Assembly: GCA_046726375.1 (NCBI GenBank)
Contig: JBKPAJ010000075.1
Coordinates: forward strand, 10,077-74,076
Origin: DASPWV01 sp046726375
Lineage (GTDB): Bacteria > Acidobacteriota > Vicinamibacteria > Vicinamibacterales > UBA2999
Direction: 5' to 3'
Length of the DNA stretch: 64,000 nucleotides
Within the stretch, counting starts at the first letter, position 1. Each line of letters begins with the position of its first letter. This document shows, one piece after another, positions 34,179 to 43,329 of the stretch. The notes beneath the pieces are model-generated. The model searched no databases. It saw only the letters and a program-made list of their open reading frames with translations, and was not told the DNA's origin. A program made the position numbers and the translations under genes.

Positions 34179-35720
34179 TCATTCCCATTCAATCGTCGAC
34201 GGCGGCTTCGACGACACGTCGTACACGACGCGATTCACCCCGCGCACCTCGTTGACAATACGCGACGAGATGGTGGCGAGGAGATCGTGTGGCAGACGCG
34301 CCCAATCGGCCGTCATGCCGTCGAGGCTTTCGACGGCACGAATCGCCACGGTGTACTCGTAAGTCCGCGCGTCGCCCATCACGCCCACACTCTGCACCGG
34401 AAGCAGCACGGCAAAGCTTTGCCAGAGGCGCTCATACCACCCCGAGCGCCGCATCTCCTCGGCGACGATCGCATCCGCGCGCCGTAGCAGATCGAGCCGC
34501 TCGCGCGTCAACGCGCCAAGCAGCCGCACGGCGAGGCCCGGACCGGGAAACGGCTGGCGAATCAGGAACCCGCGATCGATGCCGAGGTCCCGGCCGACCG
34601 CACGTACTTCGTCCTTGAACAGCTCGCGCAACGGCTCGACCAGCGTGAAGCGCATGCGTTCCGGCAACCCGCCGACGTTGTGATGGCTCTTGATGACGGC
34701 CGATGGGCCGCGCACCGAGACCGATTCAATCACATCCGGATAGAGCGTGCCCTGCGCGAGGAAATCGAAGTGACCGAGCTTGTGCGCTTCTTCTTCGAAT
34801 ACGTCGATGAACGTGGTGCCGATGATCTTGCGCTTTTGCTCGGGATCGACGACATCCTTCAATCGCGAGAGAAACACGTCCGACGCGTCCACGAACTGCA
34901 CCGGCAGCTTGAGGCGCTCGTATCGCTTCATCACCTGCTCGGCTTCGTTGAGCCGCAACAGACCGTTGTCGACAAAGATGCACTGCAAGCGATCGCCGAC
35001 CGCGCGATGAATGAGCGTGGCGGCCACGGTGGAGTCGACGCCGCCGGAGAGCGCGCAGACGACGCGTCCATCGCCGACCTGCGATTTGATCTTCGAGGTG
35101 GATTCGTCGATGAACGACGCGATGGTCCAGTCGCCCGTGCAGCCGCAGACGTCGTAGGCGAAGTTGCGCAGAATCTCCTTGCCGCGTTCGGTATGCGCGA
35201 CCTCCGGGTGGAACAGCAGCGCGTAGTATCCGCGCTCGGGCGCCTCCATTGCCGCGACCGGCGCGTTGGCGCTCGTGGCCGCGACGGCAAATCCCTGCGG
35301 CGCCGCCGCGACGAAGTCGCCATGGCTCGCCCAGACACGCAGTTCCGGCGGCAGTTCGCGAAACAGACGTGGCGTGTCACCGTCGCGCACGCGCACAACC
35401 GCGTGTCCGAACTCGCGATGCGGGGCGCTCGACACGGCGCCGCCGAGCAAATGCGTCATCAACTGCATCCCGTAGCAGATGCCGAGCGTCGGCACGCCAA
35501 GCTCGAGCACACGTGGGTCGCAATGCGGCGCGTCGAGTTCCGACACGCTCTTGGGGCCGCCCGAGAGAATCAGTCCAACCGGGTGGCGCTGGCGGAGCGT
35601 ATCGAGGGGCGTGTTGAACGGCAGGATCTCGGAGTAGACCGAAAGCTCGCGCAAGCGGCGCGCGATCAGCTGCGTGAATTGCGATCCGAAATCGAGAACG
35701 AGAATGGTTTGATGAGACAC
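34179..35720 (-). CDS. guaA: GMP synthase (glutamine-hydrolysing)
   Basis: 513 residues. The class-I glutamine amidotransferase domain has the catalytic Cys82 (GICYGMQ) and the HPE triad part (LLFHPEVAHT). The ATP-pyrophosphatase domain has the P-loop ALSGGVDST. The C-terminal dimerisation domain ends KPPSTIEWE, the near-invariant GuaA terminus. It converts XMP to GMP. The gene reads away from the PQQ propeller gene, with a perfect TATAAT box on its own strand just upstream. Confidence 0.97.
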   Translation of the reverse strand: MSHQTILVLDFGSQFTQLIARRLRELSVYSEILPFNTPLDTLRQRHPVGLILSGGPKSVSELDAPHCDPRVLELGVPTLGICYGMQLMTHLLGGAVSSAPHREFGHAVVRVRDGDTPRLFRELPPELRVWASHGDFVAAAPQGFAVAATSANAPVAAMEAPERGYYALLFHPEVAHTERGKEILRNFAYDVCGCTGDWTIASFIDESTSKIKSQVGDGRVVCALSGGVDSTVAATLIHRAVGDRLQCIFVDNGLLRLNEAEQVMKRYERLKLPVQFVDASDVFLSRLKDVVDPEQKRKIIGTTFIDVFEEEAHKLGHFDFLAQGTLYPDVIESVSVRGPSAVIKSHHNVGGLPERMRFTLVEPLRELFKDEVRAVGRDLGIDRGFLIRQPFPGPGLAVRLLGALTRERLDLLRRADAIVAEEMRRSGWYERLWQSFAVLLPVQSVGVMGDARTYEYTVAIRAVESLDGMTADWARLPHDLLATISSRIVNEVRGVNRVVYDVSSKPPSTIEWE

Positions 35721-35740
35721 GGGACCACGTGGAGAACGCT

Positions 35741-35746
35741 ATTATA
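35741..35746 (-). promoter_or_regulatory. -10 box of a probable guaA promoter
   Basis: A perfect TATAAT lies on the minus strand, 20 bp upstream of the guaA ATG, inside the 13-bp palindrome CGCTAT-T-ATAGCG (35738-35750). No clear -35 hexamer is visible at 17 bp. The leader would be very short. This may start the long guaA-dnaE-accA run. Confidence 0.45.
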
Positions 35747-35751
35747 GCGGT

Positions 35752-36942
35752 GTGGGGACGACTGACACCACAATATATAGTGTCTGCCGCAGGGGCAATC
35801 GCCCTACGCTCGTGCTCGTTTTTGCGTACGTTTTGCAGACCCTCACACCGATTTCGGCATCCCAGACGCCCGCCGCCGCCGATGTGGCAAAAACTGCATC
35901 CGCGCAACGCCTCGTCGCCCTCGACGCGCGCTGGATGGTGACCTTCGACACCGCGCCCGCGGCGCCTTCCGGCTTCGACGATCATGCAGCCTATGTTCCG
36001 CTCAAGGGCGGTGAGCTCGTTGCCGTCGGTCTCGAGGCGGGCAATATTCGTTGGAAAGTGCCGATCGCGACGGCTGCCACACCCGCAACCGGCGACGGCT
36101 TCGTCTTTGCCGCCGGTGACGGAGCCATCATCGCCTTCGAAGAGCGCACAGGTGCCGTCGCGTGGCAGACGAAAGTGAATGGTGCGCTCGCCGGTCCGGT
36201 CGCGTTCGATGCCGGCACTGTCGTGGTCTCGAAGACCGATGGCGAGTTGCTCGCGCTGCGCGCGCAGGATGGTTCGATGCTCTGGCAGCAGGTACTTGGT
36301 GCGCCGCTCGCGATCCCACCATCGGCCGCTGGCGATCGATTGTTTGCCGGTCTTGATGATGGACGCGTGCTTGCCCTTGATCGTGAGACCGGCGCGCCGG
36401 CGTGGACGCACAAGGTTGATGGCGCTGTCACCGGGCTGCTCGCGCTCGACGATCAAGTCGTCGTCGGCACGCGCGGCAATCGCGTGTACAGCCTTAAACC
36501 GGACAACGGACGCCAGCGATGGGAATGGCGCGTCGGCGCCGACGTGGCCGGTGCACCTGTCGCTGACGAGAAGCGCATCTACTTCGCGGCGCTCGACAAC
36601 GTGCTGCGCGCCGTGGATCGCGGCAACGGCAACCTGCGCTGGACCGCGAAGCTCCCGTCGCGTCCTGCGGGCGGAGCGCTGCGGACGGGCGATGTCATCA
36701 TCGTTCCCACGGTGTCGGCGGATATCGGCGCCTACAACGCGGAAACCGGCAAAGCGACGTTCACAATCAAAGCAGCCAGCGAGTTGGGAGGTGTTCCTTA
36801 TTTGCGCGAAGGCGCCAGGCCAACCGCACCACGCCTAGTTGCCGTGAGCCGCGATGGTGTGTTGCAAGGGTTCGCGCCGCGTATCGAGCCGCCGCCGACG
36901 GCGTTTTCCGCGCTGCCAAATGGGATCAAGGTTGGAGGCTGA
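35752..36942 (+). CDS. PQQ-like beta-propeller repeat protein (BamB-like)
   Basis: 396 residues from a GTG. A hydrophobic signal-like segment (about 20-36: LVLVFAYVLQTLTPISA) precedes at least six propeller blades of the pattern GDGFVFAAGDGAIIAFEERTGAVAWQTKV and AGDRLFAGLDDGRVLALDRETGAPAWTH (each fragment is one blade). These Trp-docked repeats are shared by BamB and quinoprotein propellers. No PQQ-ring Cys pair or catalytic Asp motif is seen, so it is not an enzyme of that family. A periplasmic scaffold role is likely, but BamB identity is unproven. It diverges from guaA. Confidence 0.75.
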   Translation: MGTTDTTIYSVCRRGNRPTLVLVFAYVLQTLTPISASQTPAAADVAKTASAQRLVALDARWMVTFDTAPAAPSGFDDHAAYVPLKGGELVAVGLEAGNIRWKVPIATAATPATGDGFVFAAGDGAIIAFEERTGAVAWQTKVNGALAGPVAFDAGTVVVSKTDGELLALRAQDGSMLWQQVLGAPLAIPPSAAGDRLFAGLDDGRVLALDRETGAPAWTHKVDGAVTGLLALDDQVVVGTRGNRVYSLKPDNGRQRWEWRVGADVAGAPVADEKRIYFAALDNVLRAVDRGNGNLRWTAKLPSRPAGGALRTGDVIIVPTVSADIGAYNAETGKATFTIKAASELGGVPYLREGARPTAPRLVAVSRDGVLQGFAPRIEPPPTAFSALPNGIKVGG

Positions 36943-36983
36943 ACTGAAGAACGAAGAAGGAAAGTTGGCTCGCTGCCCGAACA

Positions 36984-39161
36984 TCAAAAACCGAGTACCA
37001 GCATCTTGAGTGCTAGCACGGCGAGCATCTGACCGAGGTTGCCGATCGCTTGCGTGTTGCCCGGATCGAGACGAACGGCCTCGCGGAAGTGCCTGAGGGC
37101 ATCCACATTCCGCCCCATCGCCAGGAGCGTGCTTCCCAGATTGTTGTGCGCGCTGGCGTAGCCCGGATTGATTGCCAACGCCTGCCTATACTCTTCGACC
37201 GCGCCGTCGAAGTCTCCGACAACAGAGAGCGCCGTCGCGACATTGAAGTGTGCCTGGGCCGACGACGGGTTCAGTTGAAGTGACGCCTTGAAGTGCTCGG
37301 CGGCTTTGTCCGCCTTCCCCAATCGCAGATACAAGAGCGCCGCATCGTCGTGCAGCTCGGCATCGGTTGGCGTCGCGCGCAGCATGGTCTCATAGCCGAT
37401 CACGTCCTCGAGCGTCATCTTGCGTTCGGTTTCGGCGTTGAGCGTCGCCAGGTCACGATGGTCGCGCGGCAGAAGCTGAAACCAGAGATCGCCCATCTCG
37501 TCCGCTGTCCGCTGGCCCCAGAACACGCGGCGTGGAGGTCGATCGGGATTGCGCGGGTTCGCGTCCGAGTTGTCGTAGACGTACTCCATGGCCAGGCGCG
37601 TGCCCTTCGGCAGCGCGAGCGGTGTCTCGTAGCGATAAACGTGCTGCCAGCGGAAATCCCACTCGTGGATGTGGATGAGCGACCGCGTCGTGCCGTCGGG
37701 AAGCGTCGCGGTTCCGCGCACGTCGCTCGCCCGGTAGTGCGCATGCGGCTGCACCGCCTGCAACTCGACATCAACCGGCAGCACGTACGAGTCTTTGATC
37801 GTGTAGCGCGACTGCCCCGGAGGAATGTCGATTCCCTGCGACCCCAACCGAAGGATTGCCGGCGTGCGCGTCGGACGTTCCTTGCTGAAATAGAGGCCAA
37901 TCACCGGTTGCACGAGCTCGGGTGCGCCACTGGGCTGCAGGTGCAGCTGCACCACGAGGTCGGCGCCCGGGCGTAACGGCCACGCGAACGCGCCGGGCAC
38001 CAGCGGCGCGAGTTGTCCCGGCGTCCACCCGAGGAAGTGACCATCGGGATAGACCGCTGAGCGCGGCATCAACCCGTCGTATCCAGGCAGTGGATCGGCC
38101 GCGTCGAGCGTGCGCGTTGCCGGCGAGTAATCGAGTCGGATGTTCGCGTGATGCACGACTCTGGTGTTGCCAGGCAGAAACTCGAGGCCGCGCACATATC
38201 GCACCTCGCCAATCGGCAGCGGAATGGCGAAGATGCGGAACACATCGGTGGGCTCCGCCTGCAGCCGAAACGGCGCCGGCAATGTGACCACGAGATCGGG
38301 TGTGCCGAGTTGCCATCCATCAGTGCGCGACGGCGCGCGCGGTAGATCGCGCGAATCGCCGGCCGGGGCTCCTGCGGCCACCCACTCGTCGATGAGTGCG
38401 ATCTCGCGATCGCTCAGCGCGCGCTGGCCGACAAACGGTCCGTCGTGCGGATCGGCCTTCCACGGCGGCATGAAGCGGCTTTTCGTGACCTGCACGATCT
38501 GGGTCGCGTGCTGACGAATGGCTTCATGCGTGAGCAGGCTGAACGGTGCCGGACCGCCGGGTCGGTGACACGATCCGCACGCGTCGAAGATGATCGGCGC
38601 CACGTCCTTCGCAAAGGTCGGCGGGGGCGGGACGAAGTCGGCAAGCACACAGCCGATTGCCTGTGTTCGAGGGACCGCAATTGACGTTCCGTTGACAATG
38701 GCGAGCAGTGCGTCGCGAAGATCCCGTTTGCTCGGTACGGGGCGATCGACACCGAACGAGACGTAGCGATCGTCGATTCGGCCTCTATAGACGACCTGCC
38801 CGCGTGTATCGATGACCGCGGCTTCCGGCGCAATCGTGACGCCCGCGCGGCGCACCAGCGCCTGCTCCGGGTCGCGCACAACCGGCAGGCGGTGACCAAA
38901 CCGCTTCACGTGATCGTCGATCGCCGCGGTTGAATCGGCGGCGTTGGGAAAAACCAGCACGAACTGAATGCGCTGACTCTCAAACTCCTGCTGGAGGCGC
39001 GCGATCTCCGGTGCATAGCGATTGGAGATCGGGCAGTCGATCGTCGTAAAGATCAACACACGCGCCTTGACGTTCGCGGGCGGCACGAACGGATCGGGCT
39101 GTTCGGACGCGCCGACCGCGGCCGCCGCGGCGAGGGCAACGATGACCAGAAAACGCGCCAT
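36984..39161 (-). CDS. Secreted redoxin - cytochrome c - Cu monooxygenase-like - TPR protein
   Basis: 725 residues with a signal peptide (ARFLVIVALAAAAAVGASE). Domains in order: a thioredoxin-fold redoxin (about 25-155; one Cys, C43 in TTIDCPISNRYA); a cytochrome c haem site CGSCH (195-199) with possible axial Met231 (RFMPPW); a type-II copper ascorbate-dependent monooxygenase-like region with VHH (337-338), a single His at 407 (QLHLQPSG, where relatives often have two His), and a later QPHAHYR; and three C-terminal TPRs (about 600-715). Related multidomain proteins are common in acidobacteria but their reaction is not established. It may couple haem and copper redox in the periplasm. Confidence 0.8.
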   Translation of the reverse strand: MARFLVIVALAAAAAVGASEQPDPFVPPANVKARVLIFTTIDCPISNRYAPEIARLQQEFESQRIQFVLVFPNAADSTAAIDDHVKRFGHRLPVVRDPEQALVRRAGVTIAPEAAVIDTRGQVVYRGRIDDRYVSFGVDRPVPSKRDLRDALLAIVNGTSIAVPRTQAIGCVLADFVPPPPTFAKDVAPIIFDACGSCHRPGGPAPFSLLTHEAIRQHATQIVQVTKSRFMPPWKADPHDGPFVGQRALSDREIALIDEWVAAGAPAGDSRDLPRAPSRTDGWQLGTPDLVVTLPAPFRLQAEPTDVFRIFAIPLPIGEVRYVRGLEFLPGNTRVVHHANIRLDYSPATRTLDAADPLPGYDGLMPRSAVYPDGHFLGWTPGQLAPLVPGAFAWPLRPGADLVVQLHLQPSGAPELVQPVIGLYFSKERPTRTPAILRLGSQGIDIPPGQSRYTIKDSYVLPVDVELQAVQPHAHYRASDVRGTATLPDGTTRSLIHIHEWDFRWQHVYRYETPLALPKGTRLAMEYVYDNSDANPRNPDRPPRRVFWGQRTADEMGDLWFQLLPRDHRDLATLNAETERKMTLEDVIGYETMLRATPTDAELHDDAALLYLRLGKADKAAEHFKASLQLNPSSAQAHFNVATALSVVGDFDGAVEEYRQALAINPGYASAHNNLGSTLLAMGRNVDALRHFREAVRLDPGNTQAIGNLGQMLAVLALKMLVLGF

Positions 39162-39170
39162 CTGACTTGA

Positions 39171-39318
39171 GATCTGCGATTGTAGATTGTAGATTGCAGA
39201 TTGCAGATTCGATCAGGCGATTGATGTCGAAAAGCCGGCCCAAGAAGTCTGCAATCCTCAATCAATCTTCAATCTTCAATCAATCTGCAATCTCCAATCC
39301 TACATCTGCAATCCTCAT
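39171..39318. repeat. GATTGCA-type inverted array, locus 2
   Basis: The left arm (about 39171-39211) has GATTGTA and GATTGCA heptamers in direct order. The right arm (about 39249-39318) has the inverted forms (TGCAATCC, TCAATCTTC, CAATCTGCAATC). A ~35-bp centre separates them and holds the start codon of the downstream glycosyltransferase-like gene. It fills the gap between divergent genes and runs into the coding region of the rightward one. Confidence 0.85.
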
Positions 39319-41083
39319 CTTCTCGATCGCCCTCGCCGTCCGCCTCATTCACGTGTGGCAGCTGCGATCGGCGCCTTTCTTTTCTGTCCTGATGGGCGAC
39401 GCGCGCGGTTACCACGAGTGGGCCAGGCGTCTGGCGGCGGGCGACTGGCTCGGCAGCGAGGTCTTCTATCAAGCACCGCTCTATCCCTATTTCCTCGGCG
39501 TAATCTACCGATTCGTCGGCGACGACGTGCTCACGGTCCGCGTGATTCAGGCCATCGTCGGTGCCGGCTCGTGCGCGGCGTTGTCGTATGCGGGCGCGCG
39601 TCTCTTCTCGAAGCGCGTGGGAATCGTTGCCGGTCTTGCGCTTGCCTTGTACCCCGCCGCGATCTTCTTCGATGCATTGGTGCAGAAGTCGGTCCTCGAT
39701 CTCTTCTTCACGTGCGTCGCCCTCGCCTTGATCGGAGTGATCGTGGCCGGCACCGATCGGCCGCGGCCGGTCTGGTTGGCGCTGGGCGCCACCATCGGCG
39801 CGCTCAGCCTGACGCGTGAAAACGCGTTGCTCCTTGCCGCCGTGGTGTTGGTCTGGGCGGCGAGGCGAAAGTCGGTCACGGCTCCCGCGCTTTACCTGGC
39901 CGGCATGGCGATGGTGCTGCTGCCGGTAGTGGCGCGCAACGCCGCGGTTGGCGGCGGCTTCTACCTCACCACGTCACAGTTCGGATCGAACTTCTTCATC
40001 GGCAACAACTCCGGCTCCGACGGCACCTACATGTCGCTCCGTCAAGGGCGTGGCGATCCGGAATTCGAGCGACAGGACGCAACCGAGCTGGCGCAACAGG
40101 CGCTCGGCCGTAGCCTCACACCGGGTGAGGTCTCGGACTACTGGTTCGAACGCGCGACCGCATACATCCGATCGGAGCCGCTGTCCTGGACGCGGTTGAT
40201 GCTGCGCAAAGCGGCGCTGCTGGTGAACACATCGGAAATGTTCGATACGGAGAGCCAGGAGAGCCACGCCGAGCATTCCACGATCCTCGCGTTGACGTCG
40301 CCCATCGGCCGCTTCGGCGTTCTGGTGCCGCTCGCGATCTTCGGCGCCATCGTGGTCTGGCCGCGACGTTCGCAACTCTGGATTCTGTATGCGCTGCTCG
40401 CTGCATATGCGCTCAGTGTGATTCTGTTCTTCGTCATGGCGCGCTATCGGCATCCGCTGCTGCCGCTCCTCCTGCTCTTCGCGGCGGCCGGAGTCGACGG
40501 CACGAGACGATTCTGGCGGACGGTGCCACGGGCAGGTGTCGCGGCGACAGCGGCCGTCGTAATAGCCGCCGCCATCGTCGCCAATCGTCCCATGCTCTCC
40601 TCGTCGTTGATGCGGGCGATCACCGAGCACAACGTCGGCACGGCGCTTCAGGAACAGGGGCGCGTGGACGAAGCGATCGCGCATTATCGCGCCGCCCTCG
40701 AAATACGTCCCGACTACGGACCGTCGTATAACAACCTTGGCACCGCGCTCATGGCCAAGGGCAACCTCCCCGCCGCCGTGGCCGCGTTTCGCGAATCGCT
40801 GCGCCTCCAGCCTGATTCGTCGAGCGGGCGCAAGCTCCTCGCCGATGCCAACTACGATCTGGGAAGCGCCTTGCTCGAGCGCGGCGACGTACGGCGAGCG
40901 GAAGCGGCGTTGCGTGAAGCGCTGGCGCTCAATCCGAACTCCGCCGAAGCGCACAACAATCTGGGAATCGCGCTTGCGTCCTCAGGTAGGCTCGACGAGG
41001 CCGTGGTTCATTGGCGTGAGGCGCTAAAGATAAAACCCGGCTTCGCCGATGCGGAAAACAATCTGCGCCTCGCAGGCAGGTGA
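39224..41083 (+). CDS. GT39-like membrane glycosyltransferase with C-terminal TPRs
   Basis: 619 residues from ATG 39224 (an in-frame ATG at 39167 is the alternative). Residues 9-30 or so (SAILNQSSIFNQSAISN...) are encoded by the right arm of the GATTGCA array; no other ATG, GTG or TTG follows before TM1, so they are probably translated. A polytopic region of about nine TM segments has the PMT/ArnT-like pattern with the Asp motif GDARGYHEWA and FYQAPLYPYFLGVIY. Three TPRs follow (EQGRVDEAIAHYRAALEI, KGNLPAAVAAFRESLRL, SGRLDEAVVHWREALKI). Members transfer sugars from polyprenyl-phosphate donors in the periplasm; the acceptor is unknown. Confidence 0.75.
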   Translation: MSKSRPKKSAILNQSSIFNQSAISNPTSAILIFSIALAVRLIHVWQLRSAPFFSVLMGDARGYHEWARRLAAGDWLGSEVFYQAPLYPYFLGVIYRFVGDDVLTVRVIQAIVGAGSCAALSYAGARLFSKRVGIVAGLALALYPAAIFFDALVQKSVLDLFFTCVALALIGVIVAGTDRPRPVWLALGATIGALSLTRENALLLAAVVLVWAARRKSVTAPALYLAGMAMVLLPVVARNAAVGGGFYLTTSQFGSNFFIGNNSGSDGTYMSLRQGRGDPEFERQDATELAQQALGRSLTPGEVSDYWFERATAYIRSEPLSWTRLMLRKAALLVNTSEMFDTESQESHAEHSTILALTSPIGRFGVLVPLAIFGAIVVWPRRSQLWILYALLAAYALSVILFFVMARYRHPLLPLLLLFAAAGVDGTRRFWRTVPRAGVAATAAVVIAAAIVANRPMLSSSLMRAITEHNVGTALQEQGRVDEAIAHYRAALEIRPDYGPSYNNLGTALMAKGNLPAAVAAFRESLRLQPDSSSGRKLLADANYDLGSALLERGDVRRAEAALREALALNPNSAEAHNNLGIALASSGRLDEAVVHWREALKIKPGFADAENNLRLAGR

Positions 41084-41092
41084 TTTCGCAGA

Positions 41093-41217
41093 ATGTGGGG
41101 ATCTCGAGATTTGGAGATTTGGAGAAAATTTGGAGATCTCCACATTTGGAAATCTCGAAATCTTGAAATCTCGAGATCTGCTCCAAATCTCCAGATCAGC
41201 AAGTCTCCACATTCACG
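41093..41217. repeat. TTTGGAGA-type inverted array, locus 3
   Basis: The left edge GAATGTGGGGATCTCGAG begins a few bases after the GT39-like gene stop and runs into GAGATTTG copies. The right arm (CTCCAAATCTCCAGATC ... CTCCACATTCAC) is inverted. Read on the minus strand, the right edge is GTGAATGTGGAG, placed 10 bases after the stop of the TonB-receptor relic. The middle holds GAAATCTC units. It sits between two convergent 3' ends with a conserved edge facing each. Confidence 0.87.
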
Positions 41218-41226
41218 ACTCGCACC

Positions 41227-43249
41227 CTACCAGCGCGTCACGACCCCAACGCCGTAGAAGCGTGGTTGCAGGATGCTATTGGGTTGCAGATACGTGCCGA
41301 TCAACACATTGGTCGACGTGTAGCTCACGATCGCATCGGAGTTCGTGACGTTGAAGATTTCCGGCCCGGAAGGTGCGCGAGAATTTCAGATCGAGCTGGT
41401 TGATGCGATCCGAATACAAGGTATCGCCGTCTACCAGCTGCACGTTCATCGACGGCTGTCCGAACACTGCGGCGGGCAGGATGATCGCTCCTGCGGGACA
41501 CGGAGCCGGGCAACTCGCGGGGTACCTGGTGGAACCGGTCGTCATGCCCATATACATGCCGCCTTGAGTGGCCGTCAGGTCATTGCGATTGGCAATGCCG
41601 TGATTGCTCTGGAATGCCACGCTGAAGTTGACGCTGTACGGCAGCGGCACGTTGCCGGCCAACTTGAACGACTTGCGATAGGGAATGCCATTTTCGCGAT
41701 CGTCACAGAACCGCAGCGAGTTGGGATCATCCGGAGCCGTGCAGTTGACGTCCAGCTGGCGCTCAATTGACACACCACCGAACACCTAAATCCGCCCGGG
41801 CCGGGCGCGAAATTCAAAAACGAACGCTTCGTACATCCGCTTCCGCTCGGGATCGTCCGTGCCCAGATTGCGGGTGGGACGGCCCTGCGCGGCAGCACTG
41901 CGCGCGAAGATCTCGATCGGTTCGCCCGTAATTGCGTTGTAGATCGTGTAAGGCGTGTAATCGGCGCTGGACCAGCTCTCATTGATGGTGGTCGTCAGAT
42001 TCCTAAAGCTGCCTTTGAACCAGCTGCCTGTCACCGACAGCCGGGGCATCACTTCGTGCTGCACCTCCAGACCGCTCTCGAGATTCCACGTGCGCGGGTA
42101 ATTCCCGTACGTGTTCAGTGCTGCCGCGCCAAAGTTGGATGCGAGACGGGTCAGGTCGATCTCGCAGCCCGCGGTAAGGAACACGCAATTGGTGACGGTG
42201 CCGTCCGGATTGAAATTGCGGAATCCTTGCGCGATGTCATCGCCATTGAGATCGCGCCACGGCAGCGCCGCGGAGGTGAGCGAACGGAACGGGTTGTAGT
42301 CGGCGGCAATGCCCGTGGTGCGCTGCTGGTTGTAGCGATTGAGTGACTACTTCAGCGCGGTGCGGCCGTTGCCGAACAGGTCGTACACCATCGCGAACCG
42401 CGGCGCCCAGTCCGTCCAATTGGGACCGCAGACCGTTGTCTTCATGGCGCGCGATGTTGCTGGCCTGCCACTGGCCGGGGCGATACGAGTACTTGAAGTC
42501 ACCGCTGAAGCGGTTGCCGCCCTCGCGCGGAGTCATATTCAACCGCACGCCACGTGCCGATGTCTCGGCGCCGATGCCGGGGTTTGGTAGCTGACCTCCG
42601 CGTTCTTAGCGTCATTGAAGTAGCTTTGGATGGCGCCGTCACCCTGCAGGCCATTGACCATCATCCCGGCCACGAGCACGGTGTTGTTTGCTGAGGTCAT
42701 GCCGTGCGTCGACATGTAGGTCTGCTGCATGGCGCGTGCGCCGCCGGTGTCGGGGAGATTCAAGTTGATGCCGGAATCAGCTGCCCCATCCCTTGGATGG
42801 TGCGTCCCGTGGGCACCGCGTCGATCACTTCACGATCGAGCACCTGCGTGTGCACGGCGGTCGTCGTATCGACGATCGGCGATTCGCCCGTGACGGTGAT
42901 CGTTTCGGCCAGCTCACCGACCTTCAGCTCCGCATGGATCGTGGCCGTGAACTCCGCGGCAATCTGCACGCCCTCGCGCCGCACGGTTTGGAAGCCCGGC
43001 AGCGTGAACGTCAGGACATGGTGCCGGGACGCAGATCAACGATGCGGTACTGCCCGTTCCCATCGGTGGTGGCTGTTTTGACTTTCTCGATCAGAACATC
43101 CTAGCGGCCTCGACGGTGACGCCAGGAACCACTGCGCCGGTATTGTCCTTGACGACTCCCACGATCGCGCTCTGGGCAAATACGACGGTCGGCAACAGCA
43201 TGGTTGCCAGTCCGACGAAAAGCGCCGAGGTCAGCTGCAGTCTGCGCAT
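41227..43249 (-). pseudogene. Decayed Oar-like TonB-dependent receptor
   Basis: Several frames on the minus strand together read like one receptor. They are: a start with a strong SD (AGAGGAGA) and signal peptide (RRLQLTSALFVGLATMLLPT); a carboxypeptidase-like domain (AIVGVVKDNTGAVVPGV); then a frameshift; the plug region (LKVGELAETITVTGESPIV and VPTGRTIQGMGQL); barrel pieces (MTPREGGNRFSGDFKYSYRP); MYEAFVFEFRARPG, then a stop; and the end (PRFYGVGVVTRW). Breaks are near 43100, 42985, 42760, 42540, 42230 and 41786, and smaller ones are likely. The span is ~2.0 kb versus ~3 kb or more for intact relatives, so internal deletions also occurred. Clearly non-functional as a receptor. Confidence 0.88.
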
Positions 43250-43329
43250 ACACGTCTCCTCTTAAGTCAACTCAAACGAGACCCCATGACTGGACGATTT
43301 TGCTTGGCGGAGCCTACGCGCGTCTTCTG

